Shown: positions 50,831-59,392, counted from the stretch's first letter. The stretch: DNA of 64,000 nt from JAKIVR01 sp035933635 (GCA_035933635.1 DASYYY010000031.1:228636-292635), one strand, 5' to 3'. Notes: generated by a model from the letters alone, not told the origin. Translations and numbers: made by a program.

Positions 50831-51508
50831 ATGAAAATCGTGGTCAATCCGCACGGCCCGTACCGGGTCACCGGTAGGGTGCCGCTGTCGGTCCAGGTGA
50901 TCACGCCGAACCCGAAGGGAGAATCCTGGGAGTGGAAGGAGGGCCGGAAGTTCAAGGTCGAACCGGAGTACTTCCTCTGCCGCTGTGGGCAATCGCAGAA
51001 CAAGCCGTTCTGCGACAACAGCCACCTGCGGGTGGGATTCGAGGGCAAGGAGACGGCTTCGCGACGGCCCATCGAGCGCCAATCCGAGCACTTCGAGGGC
51101 CCCACCGATGTGCTCAGCGACGACGAGGAGCTCTGCGCGTTCGCACGGTTCTGCGACCCCGGCGGGAAGATCTGGGCGTTGATCCAACAGACCGATCAGC
51201 CGGGCGTGCGCGACCTCGTGGTCCGGGAGGCCGGTCACTGTCCGTCGGGCCGCCTCGTCCTGCGACCGAACGGAACGAACCGGCCGATCGAGCCCGAGCT
51301 CCCCCCCTCGATCGGGCTCATCGAGGACCCGGCCCTCGGCTGCAGCGGACCGCTCTGGGTACGAGGAGGGGTCCGTGTGGAGTCGGCCGACGGCAAGGGC
51401 TACGAGCAGCGGAACCGGGTCACGCTCTGCCGGTGCGGGGCGTCGACGAACATGCCGTTCTGTAACGGAAGCCACGCGTCGATACGCTTTCAGGACGGGC
51501 TGGCCTAG
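50831..51508 (+). CDS. Tandem CDGSH iron-sulfur protein
   Basis: Predicted 225 residues with two CDGSH-type [2Fe-2S] sites: Cys50, Cys52, Cys61, His65 (CRCGQSQNKPFCDNSH) and Cys200, Cys202, Cys211, His215 (CRCGASTNMPFCNGSH). Between them lies a divergent Fe-S-like domain (CAFARFCDPGGKIW and HCPSGRLVL), as in the long COG3369 proteins. The three-Cys-one-His ligation allows redox or cluster transfer; partners unknown. ATG 50831 is preceded by GGAGG; an in-frame TTG at 50774 is an alternative. Followed 31 bases later by the DsbA-like gene. Confidence 0.88.
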   Translation: MKIVVNPHGPYRVTGRVPLSVQVITPNPKGESWEWKEGRKFKVEPEYFLCRCGQSQNKPFCDNSHLRVGFEGKETASRRPIERQSEHFEGPTDVLSDDEELCAFARFCDPGGKIWALIQQTDQPGVRDLVVREAGHCPSGRLVLRPNGTNRPIEPELPPSIGLIEDPALGCSGPLWVRGGVRVESADGKGYEQRNRVTLCRCGASTNMPFCNGSHASIRFQDGLA

Positions 51509-51539
51509 GGCCGCTCCGGAGGAGTCCGGAGGAATCTCC

Positions 51540-52097
51540 ATGGCCGGAAAGTCGAGCCCATCTACGGAGGAGGAGCTGCCGTCCCTGGTGCTCCCGGTCG
51601 AACCGCGCGACCATCTGCGCGGACCGCCGGGCGCGCGCTACTCCCTGGTCGAGTACGGCGACTACGAATGCGAGCACTGCGCCCACCTCGAACCGATCCT
51701 GGCGGAGCTGGTCCGGGAGCTCGGCGACGACCTATGCCTCGCCTTCCGCAACTATCCGCGGCCTGAGATCCATCCCCACGCGCTGGCCGCGGCGCAGGCG
51801 GCGGAGGCGGCGGACATGCAGGGAAAGTTCTGGCTGATGCACGACCGGCTGTTCCAGCACCGGTCGGAGCTCTCGGACACCCTCATCGAGCGCCTGGCGC
51901 GCGAGCTCCCGGTGGACGTGACCGAGTTCCATCGGGATCGGGCCTCCGACGCGGCCGCCCGCCGTATTGCCGAAGACCTCGAGTCGGGTCGGGAGGCCGG
52001 TGTCGAGGAGACCCCTACGTTGTTTGTGAACGGCCGGTTGCACGTGGGATCGTACGAGTTCCTCCCCCTGCTGCGCACGCTCCAGCGGAAGCCGTAG
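51540..52097 (+). CDS. DsbA-family thioredoxin-fold oxidoreductase
   Basis: Predicted 185 residues. The redox site is Cys44-Glu-His-Cys47 (YGDYECEHCAHLEPI), and the cis-proline loop is in EETPTLFVNG near the C-terminus. The inserted helical domain between them fits DsbA/FrnE-like thiol oxidases. There is no signal peptide, so it is probably cytoplasmic. ATG 51540 has a good Shine-Dalgarno (CCGGAGGAA). It directly follows the CDGSH gene, which suggests a thiol or iron-sulfur redox pair. Confidence 0.9.
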   Translation: MAGKSSPSTEEELPSLVLPVEPRDHLRGPPGARYSLVEYGDYECEHCAHLEPILAELVRELGDDLCLAFRNYPRPEIHPHALAAAQAAEAADMQGKFWLMHDRLFQHRSELSDTLIERLARELPVDVTEFHRDRASDAAARRIAEDLESGREAGVEETPTLFVNGRLHVGSYEFLPLLRTLQRKP

Positions 52098-52141
52098 GCG
52101 TGGCCCACGACGGCTCGGGAAGGTCGCCCGATAGCCGCCGC

Positions 52142-53281
52142 TCAGGCCGGGAGGACCTCGACCGGTACCTCGTGCAGGGAGTTGGACGCCACGCCGCGGA
52201 AGTTCCACTCGGATAGGACGGGCTGGATGTTCCCGGACGCATCGCTCGCGCGAGCTCGGATCACGTAGAATCCGGGACGCTCCACGGTCCACTCGAACTC
52301 CCAGTGCACCCAGCTGTGCGGCCCGGCGTCGGCGGAGAGCGAGGCGAGGTGCCAGGACCGAGGGTCCGTCGCACCGTGGTCGCCTCCCGTGCTGACCTCG
52401 ACCCGGAGGATGCGCCCCGCGCCCGACCACGCCGCGCCCCGGATCCGGTGGGTCCCCACGGGCAGCTGCTGGCCCTCGCGCGGCCACGTGACGATCGACT
52501 TCACCCGAACGACGGTCACCGGGGTCTTTGGGGTCTCTGCCGGGTCCCCCTCCGGGATGAACGCATAGGCCCGGCTTCGGTAGAAACCCGTGAACGGGCG
52601 GTCGACGACCCGGATGTGGGAGAGCCACTTGACCGAGGCCATCCCGTACCAGTCCGGTACGACCGAGCGCAGGGGAAACCCGTGGCTGGCTCCCAGCGGG
52701 CGGCCGTTCATCTCGTCGGCGAGGAGCGTGTCCGGGTCACGGGCCTTGGCCATCGTGATGCTCATCGCGAAGCCGAGCTCACCGTCCACCCCGGGCTCAT
52801 GCCCGCGATCGAGTCCCTCGAAGACGACCTCGACCGCCCCGGCTCGGGCGCCGGCCAGCTCGAGCACGTGGGCGAGCGGTACCCCTCCCCATTCGGCGGT
52901 GCCCACGGCACCGTTGCGCCAGAGGACCCCCTCGGCCCGGGGTCGGACCAACGCCCGGCTGTTCCCCGCGCACTCCAGGAGCGCCGGAACGCGCCGGTGC
53001 TCCATCGCCAGCAACTGGGCGCGGGTGAGGTGCAACGGATGTTCGACGTGACCGTCGACGCTGAGACGCCAGTTCTCGAGGTCGATCGAGGGGGTCGCGA
53101 AGTGGCTCCGGATGAAGAACTGGCTCGTCGGGGTGATCGGCGTTTCCAGCGAGGACAGCGGCGATTCCATGCACCGCGCGTCGGGCGTCGGCGGCCGCAC
53201 CTCCAGTGGGGATTCCCGGATCTCAACGGCCGGGGAGGCGTCCGAACTCGTCCGGTGTCGCGTTGCGGGGCTCGAACTCAT
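52142..53281 (-). CDS. Sulfite-oxidase-like molybdopterin enzyme
   Basis: Predicted 379 residues of the COG2041 family. The molybdopterin domain starts near residue 50 (TPTSQFFIRSHF) and the Mo-ligating Cys104 is in LLECAGNSR, with SHGFPLRSVVPDWYGMASVKWL as the second signature; a C-terminal immunoglobulin-like dimerisation domain ends the protein (HWEFEWTVERPGFYVIRARA). No Tat or Sec signal is present, unlike most periplasmic homologues. Substrate could be sulfite or another small oxoanion. Divergent from the QW-repeat gene, 163 bases apart. Confidence 0.88.
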   Translation of the reverse strand: MSSSPATRHRTSSDASPAVEIRESPLEVRPPTPDARCMESPLSSLETPITPTSQFFIRSHFATPSIDLENWRLSVDGHVEHPLHLTRAQLLAMEHRRVPALLECAGNSRALVRPRAEGVLWRNGAVGTAEWGGVPLAHVLELAGARAGAVEVVFEGLDRGHEPGVDGELGFAMSITMAKARDPDTLLADEMNGRPLGASHGFPLRSVVPDWYGMASVKWLSHIRVVDRPFTGFYRSRAYAFIPEGDPAETPKTPVTVVRVKSIVTWPREGQQLPVGTHRIRGAAWSGAGRILRVEVSTGGDHGATDPRSWHLASLSADAGPHSWVHWEFEWTVERPGFYVIRARASDASGNIQPVLSEWNFRGVASNSLHEVPVEVLPA

Positions 53282-53444
53282 TCCCGGAGACCCACGGCCG
53301 TGACCGTGTCGGACCCCGCGTGGAGTTACCGAACGGATAACCCTGCGTACCGACGTTGGGCCGGTAGCCGGTGCGCACCATCGGGGCCTCCTTAGGGCGC
53401 CATGCCGCTATGGTCTCGCGGTGCTGTGGGACCGTGGGTAGGCG

Positions 53445-54443
53445 ATGGAGACCGCGGACGCGTCGGTGGGCCGGGACCGCGATGCTCTGGACTGGCTTCT
53501 CGGGAGCTCGCAACCCTCCGTCCGCCACTACTCGCTTAAGGAGCTCGTCGGCCGGGGCCCGAACGATCCGGAGGTCCGACGGGCACGCGCCCTGATCCCG
53601 AAGCGCGGTTGGGCGAGCGAGCTGCTCGCCACACAGAAGCCCGGTGGGTACTGGGAGGCCCATGAACCGAAGACGGTCCGCGAGTGGGTGTCCTTCCTGC
53701 GCTTCCCGGTCTTCGGATCGTCGATGTGGAAGGGGATGGTCCTGGCGGACCTCGGCCTGACCTCGGAGGATCGACGGATCCGACGGTTCGCCGAACGGAT
53801 GTTCGAGCACACCCTCCACCTGAGCACCCCGCTGAATCTCTTCACCGAGGAGGTCTGCATCGTCGGCAACGCCGCGACGATGATGTCCCGGTTCGGCTGC
53901 GTCGAGGATCGGCGTGTCCGCAAGCTCTACGACTGGATGATCGAAGACCAGCGCGAGGACGGGGGCTGGAACTGCGCCGCCGACAAGCCCGGAACCCTCG
54001 ACAGCTGGGAGGCGATGGCGGCGTTCGCCGCCGTACCGGAGGCCAAGCGGTCTCCGGCGATGGAGCGGGCGGTCGCCCGCGGCGCGGAATTCTTTCTCGA
54101 GCGCCGGCTGTTCGAGGAGGGTCGGAGGTACGCCCCGTGGTTCCGATTCCACTACCCGACGCACTACTACTACGACGTGCTCGTCGGCCTCGACGTCCTC
54201 ACCCGGCTCGGATACGCCGGCGATCCGCGGCTCCGCCCGACGCTGAAGGTCCTGCGGGACAAGCAGCGGTCCGACGGCCGCTGGCTGCTCGACCGGATCC
54301 ACCCGGACGAGGGCGGAGTGAACGGCTCCCAGGGAAACGCGCGCAAGGTCAAGCCACTCGCCCTCGAACGCGCCGGCGAGCCGAGTCTCTGGATCACCCT
54401 CACCGCATTGCGGGTCCTGAAGCGAGTCTCCGACGCGAACTGA
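53445..54443 (+). CDS. QW-repeat alpha-toroid protein (squalene/prenyl-cyclase-like fold)
   Basis: Predicted 332 residues, helical, with three QW-like motifs (Q-x3-G-x-W): QKPGGYW, QREDGGW and QRSDGRW, and a conserved-looking HYPTHYYYDVLVGLDVLTRLG. This repeat pattern is that of the alpha/alpha toroid of squalene-hopene cyclases and prenyltransferase beta subunits. The cyclase acid motif DxDD was not found, so cyclisation is not supported. Divergent from the sulfite-oxidase-like gene. Function open. Confidence 0.74.
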   Translation: METADASVGRDRDALDWLLGSSQPSVRHYSLKELVGRGPNDPEVRRARALIPKRGWASELLATQKPGGYWEAHEPKTVREWVSFLRFPVFGSSMWKGMVLADLGLTSEDRRIRRFAERMFEHTLHLSTPLNLFTEEVCIVGNAATMMSRFGCVEDRRVRKLYDWMIEDQREDGGWNCAADKPGTLDSWEAMAAFAAVPEAKRSPAMERAVARGAEFFLERRLFEEGRRYAPWFRFHYPTHYYYDVLVGLDVLTRLGYAGDPRLRPTLKVLRDKQRSDGRWLLDRIHPDEGGVNGSQGNARKVKPLALERAGEPSLWITLTALRVLKRVSDAN

Positions 54444-54540
54444 GACGGGGATCGGCGTGTCGAGCACGAACGAGCGCCGCCCGGTTTCCACCGGGCGGTC
54501 ACCCCGGAGGTCGCGCCGTTCGGCGGCCCGAGCTCCGGTT

Positions 54541-55092
54541 CTACCGTGAGCCCGCCGTCGACCCGCCCGTGCGGCGATCGCTGCGGGCAACCGAGGTCGA
54601 GGGTAGTGGACCGGTCGGATCTCCGCGGACGTACTCGGCGAGGCCCCCCACGAGGTAGTCCCGCGGAGCGGGGAAGACCTCCTCGAGCCGACGGGGGCGT
54701 TGGTCCGCGAAGACCTCGCCGGCGTGGAACCACGCGCCGTACTGGATGAGCGCGGTCAGGACCGGCAGGACCGCACGTCCCCGCTCCGTGAGGATGTAGC
54801 CCGAGACCTCGGTGGTGCCCTCGCCCGCCAGACGCTCGATGAGCCCTTCGCGCAACAGCTGCTTGAGCCGCATCGACAGGATGCGATTGCCGAGACCGGG
54901 ATTGTTCCTCTGGATCGTGCTGAAGCTCGAGCCGGGGAAGAACGCCACGTCCCGTAGGATCAGGAGGGTCCACTTTCGACCGAGCGAACCCAACGAGACC
55001 CGGATGGGACAGTTCTCGAACGCGACCGCGGCCACGATCGGCTCGCCCACCCCGTTGGCCGGGGCCGGGGGCCGCGTCCCCGACACGCCCAT
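54541..55092 (-). CDS. HxlR-family transcriptional regulator
   Basis: Predicted 183 residues. The winged helix reads CPIRVSLGSLGRKWTLLILRDVAF, then FSTIQRNNPGLGNRILSMRLKQLLREGLIER and GYILTERGRAVLPVL, the standard HxlR pattern with a conserved Cys at the domain start that can sense oxidation. The C-terminus has an extra Arg/Pro-rich 60 residues. ATG 55092 was chosen over one at 55119. Divergent from a VOC-domain gene 124 bases away, which it may control. Confidence 0.88.
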   Translation of the reverse strand: MGVSGTRPPAPANGVGEPIVAAVAFENCPIRVSLGSLGRKWTLLILRDVAFFPGSSFSTIQRNNPGLGNRILSMRLKQLLREGLIERLAGEGTTEVSGYILTERGRAVLPVLTALIQYGAWFHAGEVFADQRPRRLEEVFPAPRDYLVGGLAEYVRGDPTGPLPSTSVARSDRRTGGSTAGSR

Positions 55093-55215
55093 CCTCGCCC
55101 ATGAACGGCGCGCCAGCATAGCATTGTCCGACGATCTCTGGTATCCAAATTTTCCCTTCGCGCCTTAAGCGTCGGAACGTGGATGGGAGGCTGCGCCTAG
55201 CGCACGAGAGATACC

Positions 55216-55590
55216 ATGACAGAGCATCGAAAGGTCCAGATCGAGCACGTCGAATTCGCGTCGAAGGACCCGGCCGCGACCCACCGGTTCGTGGAGAAGG
55301 CGTTCGGGATCAAGTTCCAGGATATGGGCACCGAGATGGGGAACTACCTCATGCACGGCTCGAAGGAAGGTGCCGAGCACACCAGCATCGGACTCCGACG
55401 CCTCGAGGCCAAGGAGAACCCGGGGACCGTCGCTTACCTCACGGTCCCGGACATCGACGTCGCCCTGAAGAACGTCGAGGGTGCGGGCGGCAAGATCATG
55501 ATGGGAAAGACGGAGATCCCGGGGATGGGATGGTCGGCGGTCATCTGGGCACCCGGCGACGTCGTTCAGGGCCTCTACCAGATGAAGTAG
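55216..55590 (+). CDS. VOC (glyoxalase/bleomycin-resistance fold) protein
   Basis: Predicted 124 residues with one vicinal-oxygen-chelate module pair: VQIEHVEFASKDPAATHRFVEKAFG, then YLTVPDIDVALKNVEGAGGKIMMGKTEIPGMGWSAVIWAPGDVVQGLYQ. The His, Glu/Gln metal ligands typical of the fold are suggested at the strand ends, but the reaction is unknown. A CCTTAAGCG element at 55164-55172 is about 48 bases upstream of ATG. Divergent from the HxlR regulator. Confidence 0.83.
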   Translation: MTEHRKVQIEHVEFASKDPAATHRFVEKAFGIKFQDMGTEMGNYLMHGSKEGAEHTSIGLRRLEAKENPGTVAYLTVPDIDVALKNVEGAGGKIMMGKTEIPGMGWSAVIWAPGDVVQGLYQMK

Positions 55591-55671
55591 CGGGGACGAT
55601 GACCGCCCCCCGCTCCAACCCCTTCTCCGTCCGCCTTCGATCGGCCGTTCGCGGTGGAGCTCGCTAGTTCG

Positions 55672-56040
55672 ATGTCGCGTTACCGAACGCTCGCCATCTT
55701 GGTGGTCCTGCAGATGGTGATCTTCCTGATCTCCCTCCCGGGGTTCGGCATCGAGACGCGGACGACCGGCCAGTACGCGCCGTGGGCCGGTCCGATCTTC
55801 CTCGTGCTCACGATCCTGGTCTTCGCGTTCGGGATCGCGGCTCTGGCCGTGATGCGCTCGCGAACACGAACGTTTGTTCGCCTCGCTTCCGCTCAAGCGG
55901 TCGTCGCCGTGGCGACGAACCTCTTCGACTTCTCCCACGTCGGCGGGCCCGCGCCTCCGATCGGCCCGTTCGTCCTGGGCGTCATCGCGCTCTTCGTCGC
56001 TCTCGCGGAGATTGCCGTCGCTTCGCGGTCGGGCCACTAG
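55672..56040 (+). CDS. Small four-helix membrane protein
   Basis: Not recognised. Predicted 122 residues from ATG 55672 (a GTG at 55654 is possible), with four hydrophobic helices near 8-26, 40-62, 70-85 and 95-115. It resembles many small archaeal membrane proteins without known role. Its end abuts the convergent, frameshifted LURP-one-like gene. It sits 80 bases after the VOC gene. Confidence 0.6.
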   Translation: MSRYRTLAILVVLQMVIFLISLPGFGIETRTTGQYAPWAGPIFLVLTILVFAFGIAALAVMRSRTRTFVRLASAQAVVAVATNLFDFSHVGGPAPPIGPFVLGVIALFVALAEIAVASRSGH

Positions 56041-56047
56041 TTTCGCA

Positions 56048-56619
56048 TTAGGCGGCGGTCGGCGGAGCGGTCGATGCCCGCGACAATCCGACCGGCCACT
56101 GCGGAACCTGTGCCCACGGGGTGAGGAACCCGCTGAACGCGACGATAGGTCCGCGGCAGAGGCCGGTCCGCGGCTCGAACCGTAGCACGATCCCACCGGG
56201 CTGCCAAGGGGTCGGAAAGAACGGACGACGTACTCTCACGCTGGCGACCGGAATCCCCCCCTCCAGGATCGGGTAGCCTTTCCAGCCCCACCCTGTGGAC
56301 GTGGCAGACAGCAGCTCCCGACCGTCCCGGTCCAGCCGGTACCGCCGCAAGAATACCCCCTGGATCGTAGTTCACCGAGGAGATGCTCCTGAGGGTCCTG
56401 CAGTCGGAACGGGGCCGTTAGGGTGAGCCCGGATCCGTCCGTGGGTTGGCGGATGTAGTAGAGCGGACGCTGGGTGTCGTCCTCGACCACCCAGTTCATC
56501 ATCCCGACCCGCCCACCCCGCGCGTCCCGCCGCATCACACCGATGCGGCGGCCGGATCGGTCCTGGAGCTCGAGGCTCCCGAGAAACGGTTGCACCAGGT
56601 CCTGGCGGAACTCCACCAC
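56048..56619 (-). pseudogene. LURP-one/tubby-like barrel protein, frameshifted
   Basis: Two overlapping minus-strand frames join into one protein of about 190 residues. The N-terminal half (FRQDLVQPFLGSLELQDRSGRRIG and PLYYIRQPTDGSGLTL) and the C-terminal half (FLRRYRLDRDGRELLSATSTGWGW then GYPILEGGIPVASVRVRR) read like a scramblase/LURP-one-type beta-barrel. The break falls at the C5 tract 56356-56360; one extra base there restores a continuous frame. It could be an assembly error rather than a real mutation. Convergent with the small membrane gene. Confidence 0.55.
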
Positions 56620-56760
56620 GTCGAGGCGGTCGAACGGGGTGCTGGGTGCGTCCGTAGCCCCCCCCGGTGCCCTAAGGACCGGATCGAACTGAATCCTTCC
56701 TACGCCCCGACGAACGGCGGCTCGCCGGTCGGGCGAAGGTTTTTGACCCCCAGCTGACGT

Positions 56761-56786
56761 CGTATCAATGCGTATCCACCCGTATA
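56761..56786. promoter_or_regulatory. Three CGTAT repeats in 10-bp phase upstream of the GH-A gene
   Basis: CGTAT occurs at 56761, 56771 and 56781, exactly one helical turn apart; the last two also form an inverted repeat, GCGTAT with ATACGC. The cluster lies 70-100 bases before the hydrolase ATG and just before a weak TATA (CTTACTTT), so it looks like a phased regulator-binding site. Confidence 0.4.
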
Positions 56787-56858
56787 CGCCCTTACTTTGC
56801 GCGCTGCGACGGCCACCTCACTGCGTCGGCACGGTCCGAACGGTCCTCGGGGGGCCTG

Positions 56859-58322
56859 ATGCCCCCGCGTCCGGGGAGCTCGCGGATGCGCCTCGGCGGT
56901 GAAGACCGGCCCCTTGCCCTCGCGGCCATCGTGGGAACGGCGATCGCGCTGCTTCTGACCCTGAGCGGGCTCGGGATCCTCCCCGGGCTTCCGACCGATG
57001 GAACGCCGTTGGGGTGCGGGTCCGGCTGCTCGACCGCGCTGCGGCCGATCCCTCCCCTCCAGCTGGGGAACGTCCTCGCCGTCCCCGACCTCTCCCAGTT
57101 CTGGGCGGTCTCCGACCAGTCCACGAGCGCGGTCGCCAACAGCTCGCTCGCGGCGCAGGTCAATGCGACGCCGATCGTATCGGTCCGCTACGACGTGGGG
57201 GTCGACAGCACCAACCAGACCGCGGACGTCTCCTATTCCGACACCGGGGTCGCCTCGACCTCAACGCTCAACGACTCGACGTTCGTCACGTGGTGCCGCT
57301 GGACGCACTGTCAGGCCATCCTGGGCGTCCCCGGCGAAACCAACGATACGGGCGCCGTCGCTTCCACGATCAAGTACATCGAGCGCACGCTCGGTTTCCA
57401 CCCGGCGTACTGGAGCATCGGCAACGAGCCGATCGCCTGGCGGCACTACGGCATTCCCTGGACCCAGTGGAGCCCGCTCGACAACTCCCGCTGCGACGCG
57501 ACCTGCTACGCGGCGCTCGTTCAGCGGCTCGTGCCGGCGATGAAGTCGGTCGACCCGAGCATGAAGATCATCGGCATGCAGGACGCCTACTGCGGCAACG
57601 ACAGCTACCTGCGGGCGGTGGTCGCCCTCGACGGGCGCAATCTCTCCGCGGTCGCCTGCCACATGTACCCGGCGAGCCAGTACCCCGTGCCGACGCTACC
57701 GGAGTTCTTCGGTGCGCTCGGCGGGTCGTGGGGGCTGCCCCAGAAGATGGTCAAGATCCGCGCGGCGATCCACTACGAGTGCCCCCAGTGCCACCTGCCG
57801 ATGTTCCTCGACGAGTACAACGCGGCCTGGTTCCCGATCCCGCCGATGTCCACCTACGCCAATGCCGTGTTCCTCGGCGCGTCGATCATCGAGGCGCTGG
57901 CGGCGAACGTCAGCCAGCTCGCGTTCTTCACGCTCCAGGACTGGGGGAGCTTCGGACAGAGCTACGCGATGCTGTCGTCGTCGGGGGTCCCGCTCTTCCC
58001 GTACTACGATTATTCGGTGTTCGCCAAGCACCTCGCGCTGAACCAGGTCGTCAACGCGTCGATCCAGACCTCCGTCGGCGGAGTGTACGCTATCGAGACC
58101 ACGAACGGGACCCACCGCTCGCTCTTCATCGTCAACACCAACGTCTCGCAGTACGTTCCGTTCACGCTCAACGGCTCCGCCTTCCCCATCGGCGGCTCCG
58201 GAGCGACCTGGGTGTGGAACTCCGGCTGGTCGATGCCGCACGCGACCACCTACCCCAATGGGCGGCTCCCGAGCTCCTGGCGCATCGCCCCCGAGGGAAT
58301 GTTCCTGCTCAATACCGGGTGA
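56859..58322 (+). CDS. Secreted clan GH-A glycoside hydrolase
   Basis: Predicted 487 residues. A hydrophobic helix near 21-43 forms a signal or anchor. The mature part is a TIM barrel: the acid/base is probably the Glu in YWSIGNEPIAW, and the nucleophile the Glu in LPMFLDEYNAAW, the strand 4/strand 7 pair of clan GH-A enzymes. It looks most like GH39/GH51/GH79-type proteins but the family is not certain. Many sequons (NSS, NAT, NQT, NDS, NDT, NLS, NVS, NAS) fit an outside location. A C-terminal beta domain is present. Confidence 0.74.
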   Translation: MPPRPGSSRMRLGGEDRPLALAAIVGTAIALLLTLSGLGILPGLPTDGTPLGCGSGCSTALRPIPPLQLGNVLAVPDLSQFWAVSDQSTSAVANSSLAAQVNATPIVSVRYDVGVDSTNQTADVSYSDTGVASTSTLNDSTFVTWCRWTHCQAILGVPGETNDTGAVASTIKYIERTLGFHPAYWSIGNEPIAWRHYGIPWTQWSPLDNSRCDATCYAALVQRLVPAMKSVDPSMKIIGMQDAYCGNDSYLRAVVALDGRNLSAVACHMYPASQYPVPTLPEFFGALGGSWGLPQKMVKIRAAIHYECPQCHLPMFLDEYNAAWFPIPPMSTYANAVFLGASIIEALAANVSQLAFFTLQDWGSFGQSYAMLSSSGVPLFPYYDYSVFAKHLALNQVVNASIQTSVGGVYAIETTNGTHRSLFIVNTNVSQYVPFTLNGSAFPIGGSGATWVWNSGWSMPHATTYPNGRLPSSWRIAPEGMFLLNTG

Positions 58323-58415
58323 CAACTCCGCCCGCCGGCCTCGCGGGACTCCGGCGTCCCTCAAGCGAACCCTGAAGAAGGGACCCCTGGTGGGTCGACC
58401 TGACGGAGGCGATCG

Positions 58416-59060
58416 ATGACGTCCACCGCCACACGCGCGCGCGAAGCTTATCCGGCCCCTCGCGGTTTTGGACCGGACCGCACCCGCCCCCCCGGACGCT
58501 ACCGACTCCTCGAGGTGTTCCGAGGCCTGGATCGGACCGTCCCGTTCCGCAAGTACCCGGGTGACGATCGGCAAACGCTCGCTTTCGCCCGTCGGACCTG
58601 GGTGACTCTGACCGACGACGCCGGCTGGATGTACGTCGCGCCCGTGCGCACCCCGCCCGAGGTCCGCCGGGCCGGGTACCGGATGGTGGAGAGCAAGGAC
58701 GACGAGATCGTCGTCGCCCGCAACCATATCATGAACAGTCCCTCGATGGATCTCTATCTCGACATCGTGCACGAGTTCCTGCACATACTGCAGCGCCATC
58801 AGGGTCGGGAGCTCTGGCCGGGACCGAAGTACCCCTACGTGGACCGGCCGACCGAGCTCGAAGCCTATGCCTTCTCGATCGCGGAGGCGCGTCGGTTGGG
58901 CGTTCCGGACAGTTACCTGCGCGAATACCTTCGTGTGACCTGGATCACCCGGGCGGAATACAACCGGCTACTGCGCAACCTCGGGCTGGGAAAGGCCAGA
59001 GGGACCGCGGAGCGCCCGAGCCGCGCCAACCGGCCGTCGTCGGCCGCTCGAGCGGTTTAG
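58416..59060 (+). CDS. HExxH-containing putative zinc metallopeptidase
   Basis: Predicted 214 residues. The zinc site HEFLH (in LDIVHEFLHILQRHQG, near residues 123-127) is an exact HExxH, and a downstream Glu in RPTELEAYAFSIAEA fits the third ligand of a gluzincin-like site. There is no signal or membrane segment. A conserved-looking VFRGLDRTVPFRKYPGDDRQTL precedes it. Family not recognised; metalloprotease activity is inferred from the motif pair. Separated from the hydrolase gene by 93 bases. Confidence 0.6.
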   Translation: MTSTATRAREAYPAPRGFGPDRTRPPGRYRLLEVFRGLDRTVPFRKYPGDDRQTLAFARRTWVTLTDDAGWMYVAPVRTPPEVRRAGYRMVESKDDEIVVARNHIMNSPSMDLYLDIVHEFLHILQRHQGRELWPGPKYPYVDRPTELEAYAFSIAEARRLGVPDSYLREYLRVTWITRAEYNRLLRNLGLGKARGTAERPSRANRPSSAARAV

Positions 59061-59085
59061 TGCGTGCCGAGTTCCTAGCAAACCG

Positions 59086-59095
59086 TATATATATA
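59086..59095 (+). promoter_or_regulatory. Strong TATA box of rpoK
   Basis: TATATATATA, the most AT-rich decamer-type box in the window, centred about 25 bases before TTG 59115. Confidence 0.75.
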
Positions 59096-59114
59096 GGCCA
59101 AACTGGCGGCACCC

Positions 59115-59381
59115 TTGTCGGCCGCTGTCCTCTCGGCGGCTCCGAAGGATTCCGCTGTGGCCGCCCGAGAAACGGTGTCCCGCCCGGAGCCGGCGGAGTT
59201 CACCCGTTTCGAACGCGCACGGATCCTCGGAGCACGTGCGCTCCAGGTCTCGCTCGGGGCGCCCATCCTGATCGACGTACCCGCCGACTTGATCGACCCG
59301 GTCGAGATCGCCGAGCGGGAGTATGCCGCGAGCGTGATCCCGATCACGGTGCGCCGCGGCGTCCCGCCGACGGCCCACTGA
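59115..59381 (+). CDS. rpoK: DNA-directed RNA polymerase subunit K (Rpb6/omega-like)
   Basis: Small assembly subunit of archaeal RNA polymerase. The conserved block TRFERARILGARALQVSLGAP, ending in IDPVEIAEREYAASVIPITVRRG, is a clear Rpb6/RpoK signature. Predicted 88 residues from TTG 59115; an in-frame GTG at 59157 gives 74 residues and a 40-base leader. Strong TATA box about 25 bases upstream of the TTG. Convergent with the MTAP gene. The other polymerase genes are elsewhere. Confidence 0.9.
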   Translation: MSAAVLSAAPKDSAVAARETVSRPEPAEFTRFERARILGARALQVSLGAPILIDVPADLIDPVEIAEREYAASVIPITVRRGVPPTAH

Positions 59382-59392
59382 CCCTACCCGCC

